Source of the DNA: Physcomitrium patens
Taxonomy: Eukaryota; Streptophyta; Bryopsida; Funariales; Funariaceae
DNA length: 64,000 nt
Assembly: GCF_000002425.4 (NCBI RefSeq)
Contig: NC_037274.1
Location: 344,937 to 408,936, forward strand
Direction of reading: 5' to 3'
The position numbers were made by a program, and so were the translations under genes. Every line of letters starts with the position of its first letter. The stretch's first letter is position 1. Of this stretch, positions 12,944-23,559 are shown piece after piece. The notes under the pieces are model-generated. The model saw only the letters and a list, made by a program, of their open reading frames with translations. It did not search any database and was not told the origin of the DNA.

Positions 12944-14436
12944 TCAATTCGACATGTGATGATGGTCGCGTTTAAACCTCTTCGGCAAAGATGCGGAGGA
13001 GGCAGGAGCTGAAGGAGTCCCGACGTCGGGGACGACGAAAGCGTCCTGGAGATATGCGTCTTGCCTGCTTCGGCTACTCCTGGCCAGTTGCCTTGGAGCG
13101 CGGATGAGCCTGGGTGGTGCAACGAGCGTCGGTGGGGGAGGTGGGAACTCAGGCACCTCGTGCATGGAGAACATCTGCTCCTCGAACAAGCTCAAATCCG
13201 CGGTCCAATCGTAGTTGCCACCAACGGCGGTCACACCTTCGACCTTCGACGAAGAGAAATCAGTCGTGTTGAACTGCTCGGAGCAATCCGCAAGGTTCAG
13301 AAGCTCATCCACGCGCCATCCGGGCACCGCATCCGTCAGGAATTCGGAGACGCTACTCCTCCGCATGCATCCGGCGCTTGGAACGCCCGTAGAGAGGGGC
13401 GCGACCAGCAGCGGCGCAGCTGGTGATCGAAACTGCTGGGAGGGCCTTGAAACATCTTCTACAATTTGCGCCTTTCCGTTTCCTGCGTAGGCTGGTGGAA
13501 CCAATTCAAGAGTGAAAGTGTGCATCTGAGACGCGCTGTATACGCCCCCCGCGGGTTTGACACTGGATGACTGCTTGCTGAGGTTGCGGGGTCCCTGAAG
13601 AGTAGACGTGGGGCTCCGAAGAGAAGAGCCGCTACTGCAATGCGAAGACTGCGACACCGAGGAAGCAGCAGGACTCGCCAGCAAAGAGCAAAACCCTGGA
13701 GTGATGGGCTCCACGGGCTCATCCTTGAGATCCTCCAAGGCAACCCTCGTCCCGGGCACCAAGAAGCGCTTGTGGTTGCCAGAGAGAGTGTTGGCCGTGT
13801 GGATGGAGACGTCGCAGTCGCGGCAAAGCAAAGCTCGGTCTTCCAAACAGAAAAAGAATCCTTGCTTCTCCTACAAACATCGACATTCCAGTGATAGTTA
13901 GAGTGTTGAGCATTTTCAACCTCGGAGCACTTGAACCACACCCATCTTCATGTCCGCACCATCTAACTTAACCCTGTTGCGTACGCTACTGTACCGGGGC
14001 ACCAAGATTCAATACAGCATAACCATAATTTCTCTTGAAGCTCTGACGGTGATCTTTTAATCTCGATGCATAAATTACTCCCATTGAGTAAATTTTGACC
14101 AAGACCATCGCTTTCATGATGTGAGTAAATTTCAGATGACGAACTCTTCTCAGTTCCAGTGTGTGCATAGTGAAGGATATGCGAATCTACTTATGATTCT
14201 GTTGCATCGCATCCCAAGAAAGCACAAGTTCGAGGAATTGAAGAAACCAAACCTACCTGGCAAATGTCGCACTTAGTCGGCTCCGGCGCCGGACGAAGGG
14301 CGACGCGAGCGCGCTTGTTGGCATGCTTGTTAGCAGCATGGGCTCTTGCGTCGCACTCGGTGCACAGTGCGACCTCATCCGCACAGCACATTACTGAGGC
14401 GGGATTCTTATCACACCCTCCACACAGTATTCTCAT
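12944..14436 (-). CDS. Double B-box zinc-finger transcription factor (group IV-like, STO/BBX24-type)
   Basis: A nuclear light-signalling regulator by family. Group IV BBX proteins (BBX18-25 in Arabidopsis) bind partners such as HY5 and are marked for degradation by COP1. Exon 1 is 14436-14257 (60 codons), the intron 14256-13871 (386 bases, CAG|GTAGGT donor, GTAG acceptor), exon 2 13870-12944. The product is 368 residues. B-box 1 spans residues 5-44 and B-box 2 residues 56-96. B-box 2 has the full C-X2-C-X8-C-X2-D-X4-C-X2-C-X4-H-X8-H pattern (C56, C59, C68, D71, C76, C79, H84, H93). B-box 1 matches except that the last His position is Arg42, with an extra His at 38. No CCT domain is visible, which excludes CONSTANS-type BBX. 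The rest is Ser/Pro-rich, with PGWRVDELL (group IV style), VPEF (299-302), a VPDVG motif (340-344) and basic LPKRFKR near the end. The intron after the first CDICQ is a common place in this family. The start is the ATG before RILCGGC; a GTG three codons upstream is less likely. Confidence 0.9.
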
Positions 14437-15600
14437 CTTGACCACCTGCTGCTGCGTTGATTACCAAGACCGATCGAACCTCCGCACAAACGAGCACTGA
14501 AGCTCAAAAGAAAAACAGTGGCAAGTGTTCAAAAACAAACAGCACAGACACCACCTATCAATGACAGAGTGTCTTGCCTTTTGCACACAAATTTCTCTGC
14601 TGTGGGGCTTCAAATTTTGTAGTCCTGTTACAAACGCAATGAAACGAAACCTTTGAGACCTATTTGGAACTGAATGTATGTAATCAAGTTTCGAGCAGAC
14701 GATCAACGTCCTCTGCGTAGTGATGCGAGAGATTTCAGAGCTGAAGAGACAAATTTCAAAAAAAAAAAAAAAAAAAAAAAAAACAAAACAAAACAAAGAA
14801 GAAGAAGAAGAAGAAGAAGAAGAAAAAAAACAGCGTCAGAATGAGGCAATGAGCCGTGGGGGTGGGATTTGTACCAAAAAGGTGAAAAGCTCGTGCCTTT
14901 TGGAGATGCGAGCCTGGAGGAGCAGCGGTGCGGCCGTTGTGACCGGCGTCGTTTTCGGAGAGGGTCTGACAGGAGGTGACGACTCCGACGACGACGCTGG
15001 AGAGGAGGGGATCGCCGACCACCATGTTATTCTCCCTCGTCTACCGTTGCCCTCCCGCGGTAAATATCGTATCCACATATCCACCAATCGCCATCCCAAT
15101 AATCCAGTGATTGCTACTCCAAATATCCCCCTCCCTTGCACAATGACCGCATCCCTCTCGCAACTTGACTATCTACCACACCCACCAGCCCTTCCTTCAC
15201 TCACTCGCTCATGTCTTTTTTCTTTTTCATATTCCCAGCAAAATTTCTTTCGTGCCTGGGCTATGTTGCTAGACTGGGGGCTGCCACCCCGGCAGCGGCA
15301 TCTCCACCATCATGTGACTTATCCAACGTCTGCACAGTCTCTCACACACTCTCACTCAGAATGGCACGACGCACTTGCAGGGCTGCTACAGCTGCTGCTG
15401 CTGCTTGGACGGAGACGATGCGCGATGATGACGGACGGACCAACAAACGGACGGGCAGACGGAGCCTGCCAGCCTCGTCCTCATCCTCTTTGAACAGAGG
15501 TGTTCCCCAAAGCTCCCTCCGCATGGGGAACTCTTGGCTCCTTGTTGTCTATATCATTCCCTTTCAGTTTGGCATAGGATGACCTTTTTCATCTTCCAAA
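14437..15600 (-). promoter_or_regulatory. BBX 5' leader and promoter region
   Basis: GC-richer DNA upstream of the BBX start. It holds an A run (14758-14783) followed by AAAC and GAA repeats up to about 14829, and a short CTG/GCT repeat near 15386-15406. A 257-codon open frame on the plus strand is low-complexity (poly-Lys, poly-Glu) at its start and has no domain, so I treat it as spurious. I cannot place a TATA box or transcription start. Confidence 0.35.
14758..14829. repeat. Poly(A), AAAC and GAA microsatellite
   Basis: About 26 A residues, then a few AAAC units, then about eight GAA units. It lies about 320-390 bases upstream of the BBX start codon, in the probable leader or promoter. 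Confidence 0.9.
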
Positions 15601-16006
15601 TACCTTTTTCTGCATCCTTTCCTGTTGAATCAATGCCATGAGCTTCCGAAAATTTTACATTCCATTGTCTAGTTTTTTTTGTTCATTTTACCTTTTTCAT
15701 ACAATAAGCATTTACGCAGTATCAACAATGTCCACAACTTGTATTCAACCATTTTAACCACCGCTGATACGCACAAACAAATAAAAAAAATGCAAATATT
15801 AGCCCTGTAACAACTACCCAAAAGCTTTTCTGAAGACAAGTCAATGTGGTCCCAATCGAATGTATCCTTTCTCCTGTATCTATGTTTATTTATTTATATT
15901 ATTTTGCACAAAGGAAAAAAAATTTAAACCCCTAAAAGTTAATGACCAAGCAATCCACAGATTCAAAACATAGATCATCTAGAGGTTCAAAGCAGAAGAA
16001 GGAATC

Positions 16007-16056
<50 letters not shown>

Positions 16057-17460
16057 CAACGATGCAGAATAACTTTTAAAAGAAAGCAAAATGTGTTTAT
16101 ACATCCATTTACTGATTACATCATTCATCCATTATATAAAAAGTAAACGCATCTCTCTGAAAAGGCGAATCGGGATCATACATTGCCGTCACTCAAAATT
16201 AAACAACCTCCAAATCAAGTAAACACCCACTAGCACTGGGGCCATAGGAGGTACCCACCACGGAATATAAGTGCCGCATGTTTTTTTTTTCCTTCTAACA
16301 AAGCCTATGAGTGAGTTCATGCATGCGTCCATGCATAGGGATTCTGCACTCTAGATTAGCTGAGTGATCTAGTTCACCTGTACATAAGAATAGTAACAAT
16401 AAAATAATGACAATCGCGATGATAACACCACTCAGAACCACCATCTGACTCATAAAGGCAACATTGACCATCCACGTTGCCTAAAGTTAGAACTCTCTTC
16501 TGCTGAACAGATATTGTTGAAGGCTCCATCGGTGACTCACCCGCACTACAGTCCAAAACTTCCTTTTTCACGGAGATAAATGGAAACTCGACCACTAGGT
16601 TGCTCCCATTTGACTCTCGCCATTTTCAGTCGAAGGATGAGCCTGGATATCGGAGTGCCGACCCAAAAGAAAAAATGTTTAATAGCAAAAAGATAGTAAA
16701 GGTCGCTCATACTAGAAGGCGTGAAGTTAGTTCTCGAGTACTGTCTGTGAGGAGTTACAGCAGCTAACAGAATGTGTTTGATCAGAATGGTAACTAAACA
16801 CGATAAAAAATGGCGGGGGTCGGCCTCTACAAAGCATTAATCGACGATGGAAAGTTTGGGAGGTTAGTTGAGTCTCAGGGTTAGATGGCAGAAGTGGGAG
16901 TGTTTATTAGGCATTGAAGGCTCCAACTGATCAGTCAAGACCGGCATCCCCAGGCTGGACAGTGTGAATACAGCAGATCTCAGAGATCCATTCTGATGGT
17001 GGGATCCGCTTTTCGGTGCTGAGTAAGCAGGACGCCAAGTCCACATGTTCTTTGCATGTGACTGGAGCCTGACTCCATCGGCCCCACCAGCTCAGCCCTT
17101 ATGAAAAGTGCCTGTTTATCGATCATGTGCCGCGTGGGGTCTATCCATCGAAGGAGTTGCTTGCTTGAATGTCAATGAGGCTCTCCTCCTTCCGCTTCCT
17201 GAGGGCGCCGCAAATGGAGACCTGTCAAGAGTGGATGCGCCTTCTGGGTCTACGCCTTGTGCTGTTGTTGTGGCAGTTGGATGGATCCAGGTGGCGCTGG
17301 GTTAGAGGATGAGGATAATATCCTGCACCAATGCCTGCTCGCTGGGGTGGCGAGGTTCTGGGTGATAGGGTTCTGAAATGACTAGAAATAACCCATTCGC
17401 TGAGCTGTCTTAAACAATAACTTCGTTGACTGATTCTTTTTAAAAGTCGATTGGCCATGG
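15601..17460. other. Moderate-GC intergenic stretch, no gene recognised
   Basis: Tail of the BBX island. Short open frames of 60-77 codons (16374-16595 minus, 16864-17046 minus, 17108-17305 plus, 17225-17458 minus) resemble no domain I know. The first could be a terminal exon by composition, but I see no partner exon. Includes the CA/TA microsatellite at 16007-16053. Confidence 0.4.
16007..16053. repeat. Compound (CA)n(TA)n microsatellite
   Basis: About ten CA units followed directly by about thirteen TA units. Confidence 0.95.
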
Positions 17461-19245
17461 TTCAAGCAAATAACCTCGATTGCTATTCTACGGTTGATAT
17501 CTAAGGTTTTTCCAGCCATTGCTGTACATGTTTTCTTGTTGCTCTATGTGTTTAGTTGATTGCATTTCATTGTGCTATTTGTTGTTTAGTGTGGAGACAA
17601 CATGAAAGATGAGTATAAGGTTGGCAAAAGGACAATTTTTAGGTTGTTGTGTTGCTACTCAAATCAATGTTGATGACCAACTAGAAAAGGTTGTTGAGGC
17701 AGCCTGATTCAAACATGACCAATATCAAAGCATTTCTGTAGAGTATTTTTTTTCAAAGTATCTTATCTTCTAGAAAAAAATAATGAATAAGAGGAAATCT
17801 TTGTTTTATATATAGGATCATATTTAGATTGTCAATGGTCTTCTAATGAGCATAAAATGCTAGTTGTTAAATACCCAAAACATGCATTTATATGTCCAAT
17901 TGATCCTAAGTGGTATTTTCAACCATCATTTTAAGAATATCAACAAGATTAAAAAAAAAAGTTGGAATTTTGCTCACAACTACATACAAACAATATTATC
18001 TAATATATGTGCTTTGGATTGGCACAATATTCTGGATAACAACCAATAGTTTAATATTGGTGAAAAGTCATGGTTCTAAAATCTCATGAAGATATTATAT
18101 TTGGATTATAAAGTCCCTTATCATGGCATACTAAGAATAGTGCTTAAAAATGATAATACTTTTAACACAATGAAATTCTATTCTTTGGTGAATGGTGTCA
18201 CATTTGGCTTTGGGTTCACTTCAAATTGATGGTCAAAAGCATATTTTTGGCTATATCACCATCACCTCCTATCAAGTGAGTAGAGACTAAGACCTATATT
18301 TGGTGGTCTTGGCATTCATTATTTTTTCTTCCACATAATTTGACAATTAAGAGTGATATCATAAACAATGTATTACATGAGTTTGGCATATTGACATGCA
18401 TTATGAATATCACCACCAATAATAATGCCAAAATGTAAAATGTAATGGTTGAGAGAATTGGTGAAAATCAAATACTTTAGTTCACTTCGTGTGAATTTCT
18501 ATATTTGTTCTATTTTTCATGTCATCATTCTCACAATGAAGGATGTAGAGTTGTGTATAAAAAAGGATGTTGACAATGCTTGAAGAATATTGAAGCAAGT
18601 TTGATACAATGATGCAATACAATTTGAATTTTGTGCAATTAAGATTTGCTTTTTGAAGTGCAAACATGTCAATAAAACAAAAGAGTATCAATTTTTTAAA
18701 AGACCAATGAGATCAAGGTAAAAATTAGAATAATATTTTTTATTATCTAAAAATTACAAATAAGACAAACAAGATTTTTTTTTTAAATATATTAGAATTG
18801 ACAAAATTATTTGTTTTAAAGTGGTTCCATTTCTTGGCCTAAATTTCAAAGGATGTATTTATTTTTATAAGATCTTTAACTCCTTTGGAGTTAATAATCT
18901 TTAATGGCAATTAGTTTGTGAGGCCATTTAATTCCAAAATTTTAGATAACAACTTGGAAATAAACATGTTTTTTTAATTATAGAATAAGAATAAAAATAT
19001 ATTTAGGTTGTAGTAGATGCATTTAGTACATTTTTATAGGTTAAGATTAGCCAACTTAAGCCAAGGCTAGTTGGCTATAGATTCTTTTGTAGATAATTAG
19101 TTGTTAGCTATATTTAAAATAAGTTTAGAAATAATTTTAAATCCTAAGCTAAAGTCTAAGATATTCTGCACATCTACTTGGTCATTTCTTAAGTTACATA
19201 TTTAATAAAAATAAATAACACATCATATGCTAATCATAGAATTTA

Positions 19246-19276
<31 letters not shown>

Positions 19277-20114
19277 TTTTAAACATAACTTAAGTCTAAG
19301 TGTCATATAAATTAAAATACAAGACAAAAAATCATTAATACAAACCATGTGCTAATTTGAATTACTTGTTTGATTTTTCTTTAGTAATTAAAATCAATGG
19401 CATATCTTTGATTGGAGCATAATATATACGCATGTATTCACAAATGAATAATTGAATTTATATTATGTTTTAAACTCTTTATATGTTATACTATTAGCAA
19501 ATTATTATATTATTGTTTTTAGAAGTAAGAGTAGTAGTTGAATTACAGCTCATCAAATTTAAGAATTTTTTTTGTACATCTCAAACATAATTTATTATTT
19601 TAGTTTTATATCTAAAATACAAATAGTACTAGATCTTATAAATTATTTATATTGATTTTACATGTAAATATAGTTTTATGTATAAAGTATTATAAATAAA
19701 ATAAAAATTTGAAATCCATAGAATATAATTCAACGAATCATGGATAAAAAATAAAAAGATAATAATAATGATATTAATAATAGAAGAAACATTATGCTGA
19801 AGATTTAAAAATTGAAATAGATATAAACATATGATGTGGTTTTTATGATGGATTTTAATTTATTTTAATATATATATATATATATATATAGTCTAATAGA
19901 TGATTTATCTATTTATTTTATTTTTATTTCATATCACATAATGATATTTGATGTTCTAAATTGATTGAGTAACATTAAAGTTTTTATAATCAAAATCAAT
20001 ATTCCAAAAGACAATACCCTTATAGTTACAAAATTTAATAGAATCACAATAAAATATCAATCTTAAAATCTGAGATAAAGAAGTATTAAGCCTTGTTGTA
20101 ATAAAGTGTCTAAT
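17461..20114. other. AT-rich stretch with a doubtful transposase remnant
   Basis: AT-rich DNA with no intact gene. It becomes slightly more gene-like between 17.6 and 18.7 kb, where a possible decayed hAT-type transposase is listed separately. (TA)n runs lie near 19249-19273 and 19870-19890. Confidence 0.45.
18190..18480 (+). pseudogene. Possible decayed hAT-type transposase fragment
   Basis: One plus-strand frame reads SDIINNVLHEFGILT and then NITTNNNAKM, which recalls the hAT segment where a leucine-rich stretch and 'EFGI' come before a 'DNAxxN' motif. Upstream a WW-containing stretch could match the region before it. The frame is interrupted by stops and the flanks give no clear continuation or terminal repeats. 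This is a weak resemblance judged by eye. Confidence 0.2.
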
Positions 20115-20490
20115 AAGAGGATTTAGACTTAAGATTTTTTGGGTAATATTTTACCCATGATGCTATTTCAAAGTATCACTTGATACTTCAAAATCACCTA
20201 TCTTACAATATCTTGCAAGGTAGGTTATTTTAAAATCCAAATATAAAAAAAATAAATGAAATATCACAAATTTCTTTGTTTTTTTTAATTATCTTCTCTT
20301 TGCCTTAACTATCTTGATTTTTCCAAATCACCAAAATATGAAGTGATACTTCAAAACTTGAAGGAGATAATAAAATTTGAACAGTAATATTTGAAAAGGT
20401 GATATTTTGAGTGATTTGTCATATTTGACTTTCTTAAAACCAAAAATACATGTTATTTGATTATCCAAAAATATTAAGTTTAAATCTCTT
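20115..20490. mobile_element. MITE-like element with long imperfect inverted repeats
   Basis: The left end (AAGAGGATTTAGACTTAAG) pairs with the reverse complement of the right end (AAGAGATTTAAACTTAAT). The similarity continues, with gaps, for about 40 bases, and again in a subterminal stretch containing TCAAAATCACC-type words. TAAT lies directly outside both ends (20111-20114 and 20491-20494) and may be the target duplication, although a TAA or TTA duplication cannot be told apart in this AT-rich context. No transposase is present. Confidence 0.6.
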
Positions 20491-20494
20491 TAAT

Positions 20495-20842
20495 TAATAT
20501 ACTACAACATCTAATATATTTTTAATACTATTTAAAATAATATTTTAGAATTAAGAGACATTGATTTTTTATTGCATCTTCCTACTTTGAAATTCAAGAA
20601 GAAATGACAGTCATGTTGTTTAGTAAATCAAGGCTATTTGATTAAATTAATATATTTATTATTTTTTTAAAATTTATTCATTTATTTATTTTATAAAAAA
20701 ATAGAATTTAAGTTGTAGATTTGAAATAGTCATTCTTGGTGTTGTCATGTGATATGACATTAGTTGATGTATACAATTAGTCATGTGATACACCAATCTT
20801 ATTTGATGTATACAATTCAATTTAGTTTATTGGATTTTCATT

Positions 20843-20874
<32 letters not shown>

Positions 20875-22476
20875 CTTTCTGTAAGTTGATTTGTCTCTAT
20901 GATGTTGAATTTTAAGATTTTATTACTAGATACAATGCTACTAGCTATTATTTTGAGGTATTGGATTTTACTATATTGTTGTGGTACTAAATATTAATTA
21001 CTTTATGGAGTTTAAAATATTACAAAGAAGAGAATATTGCATAGAGTTGCTCTTACATACGTCAAGGATTGCAATGTAAGTTGCATAAGCTTGCAACATT
21101 AGAAGGTACAATAGTACTAAAGACAACAATATTGTAGCACCAATACAAGAGATATTGAAGAAATGGAGCAAAGGTAATTGTGCAGCAATGTTCAATTTGA
21201 TTGATTACTTGCAATGTCTTTGCAATGTATTTGTAGAAGAAGTGTATTTGAAGACAAGTTCTAGATTGAAGTTGAGTATTATTGTGGTTGAGATCACAAG
21301 TTTTTGTGGAAAGATTGAGATAGAAAAAAGTTGGTTTACAAAGACTTGCCATGGCATTGTTAGAGTACTTGATGCATATTGCCTTGCCTTGTCTTCTTTT
21401 TCTACAAAATTGTGGAATTTGCACATAAACTAGTTTTTTAACATATACATTTGTTTTGTAAAAGTGCATGAGATTTTCCTGAAATGAGCTAAGAAAAATG
21501 ATGGTAATTTGTATTAGACGGCATCCATTGGGAGTAGAAGCGTAGATTTTGGTGACATCTTGTAACGTGTGTCAATAGAATCTATGGTGGTAGGTCTATA
21601 TAGTAATAGATATTAGGTTTATATATAATATATGTGGTAATGGAAGAAAGCGCAATCATAGGCAATGGTGCATGATCATAGGACCTTTAATGACACACAC
21701 ACACATATACGGGGAAAAAAAAAAAAAAAAAAAAAAAAAAACCAAATCTAAAATCTATTAAATCTTGTGATTCTTACATTTTGATAATTTAAATTATACA
21801 AAATGTAAGAATCACAAGATTTAATAGATTATACAAAATTTAAGTTATACAATCTCAAAATAAATAAGCCATTAAGTTTTAAAAAAGAATATATCAATTA
21901 AAGAAGGTACCTACATAAAATAAAAAGATACATTCAAAATATTTTCAAAATATTTAGAAGCTAGTGAATAATATTTAGAAGCTAGAGCATGTATAAGCAA
22001 AGCCAAAAGAAATATAATATTTGTGATTTATTCTATGGTATTAAATAATTCGATTATTAAAAATAATTAAAATTGACTGGCTTAACATTCAAATTTGAAA
22101 GATCTGCTTCAAATAAAAATATTAGCCACATTATATGGTTTGTTTATGGATTAAATTTTTTAATGTAAAAATATTTATGTAAATTTAAAATTATTTGAAA
22201 TTACCATGTGATAGAAAAGATTGCCATTAATTAAAGATTTTTGATACTTTAAATGTTTTAAAAATATGTATAAGATTTTTATTTAAAATTTTGAAAAAAT
22301 TTAATTTTTTTTTTTTGCATTTTATGTTTAAAAAATTAATTTAAACCAAATAATTTGAAATCAATTTGAATATTAACACATACTTCAATCAATAATAAAA
22401 CTATATATATTTGTAAGATATTGTAAAATAATTTATTATCAAAATTATAAATATATATATATATATATATATAGGG
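20495..22476. other. AT-rich stretch with homopolymer runs and a palindrome
   Basis: No gene recognised. A T run lies at about 20849-20872 and an A run at 21714-21740. A 135-codon open frame on the minus strand (21062-21469) has no recognisable domain and is overlapped by a 92-codon frame on the other strand. The palindrome at 21752-21830 is listed separately. Confidence 0.45.
21752..21830. repeat. 79-base near-perfect palindrome
   Basis: The arms 21752-21783 and 21799-21830 are 32 bases each and exact inverted copies. The 15-base centre is itself palindromic except for one extra base, so almost the whole 79 bases can fold back. It lies 12 bases after an A run. Confidence 0.9.
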
Positions 22477-22678
22477 AGTTGTTAAAGCCACACTCCATTG
22501 TTATTAAAGCCACATCTTGCAAACCATGTGATGGTTAATTTGGAGGACAAAGAACAAGGGATAGGGAATGAGACACAAGGATTAGGAGCATGGGATGGGG
22601 GACATGGAACAAGGGACAAAGATAGGGATAGACAAAATTGATCATGACATGGTAATGTGGGGTGTGGCTTTAACAACT
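22477..22678. mobile_element. Small MITE inserted in a TA repeat
   Basis: Inverted ends of 21 bases with one mismatch: 22477-22497 begins AGTTGTTAAAGCCACAC and the reverse complement of 22658-22678 begins the same way. (TA)n runs lie on both sides, suggesting insertion at TA with TA-type duplication. The interior is purine-rich with loosely repeated GGGACAAAGATAGGGA-like words. A third TTAAAGCCACA word lies just inside the left end. No coding capacity. Confidence 0.75.
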
Positions 22679-22698
22679 ATATATATATATATATATAT

Positions 22699-23559
22699 GA
22701 ATAGTCACAAGAAATATGATTTAATCTCGTTTTTAATCAATCTTATTATTTTATGAACTTATGAAATTATCTAAAAAAAAGGTATCAATTTTAATTATTT
22801 TAAAAGGTAATGAATCTCTTTTGCAATATATTTTGGTTTTACTAAAATAATTTATAATTAATATCAAAACATTGTTAGCAACTAAATAAAAATATTTTTT
22901 TAGAATAAATTTATTCAATCTTATATTAAATACATAATAGAAAGATTTCAAAGAATATATCACATAGTCTACTCTAGTATATTCTATCACTTTCTACTTC
23001 AAACATATTATAGTCATTGCTTTTATTTACATTACAATATTTCTTTTATTTATAACAAATAAATCTATTACTTTTGTAGATTTTTAAGATATTTTATTTT
23101 ATTTTTGAAAATATCAATTTCTATTAAAAAATTAGCCTATTGTCTTAAATCTTAAAAATTAAATCTAATAATATTTTTATTTGTAAATAATTATAAATAT
23201 TTTTATTTTTGTCAACATGAATATATATTAAAAAACCCTGAACCTTGATAAATCACAAACCCTAATTTATAGTTAAAGTAAATCCAACTACTCTTTATTT
23301 ATTTTAAAAAAATTCAAACTTAATGAATGGAATAAAATATGATTGTCAATGGTGCTAATCCAATATTGTGTAGGCAAGTAGGAAAAAAAAAACCTAAGAA
23401 TTAACGATTGGATAACGAAATTTTATCAACTTGTCTATTTGTGCTAGCACAAAGAATTGAATTAATTCCTCTCAGAAACTAACCAATTAGTACAAGTCAC
23501 TTGACAACTTCGTATTTCCTTTATTACTATCCAACCATACTTGCTTCCTTGTACATTTT
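22699..23559. other. AT-rich stretch, nothing recognised
   Basis: AT-rich DNA between the small MITE and the third GC-richer island. No gene, RNA or repeat beyond low-complexity runs is visible. Confidence 0.5.

Noticed and set aside
13061-13490. Plus-strand open frames of 91-121 codons
   Set aside because: Antisense to the BBX exon 2, with no domain of their own.
14720-15493. 257-codon plus-strand open frame
   Set aside because: It starts in A and GAA repeats, has no domain, and lies in the BBX leader or promoter.
21062-21469. 135-codon minus-strand open frame
   Set aside because: No recognisable domain, AT-driven composition and a competing frame on the other strand.
20849-21740. Retroposed transcript bounded by T and A runs
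   Set aside because: The homopolymers point in opposite directions, no source gene is recognised and no target duplication is visible.
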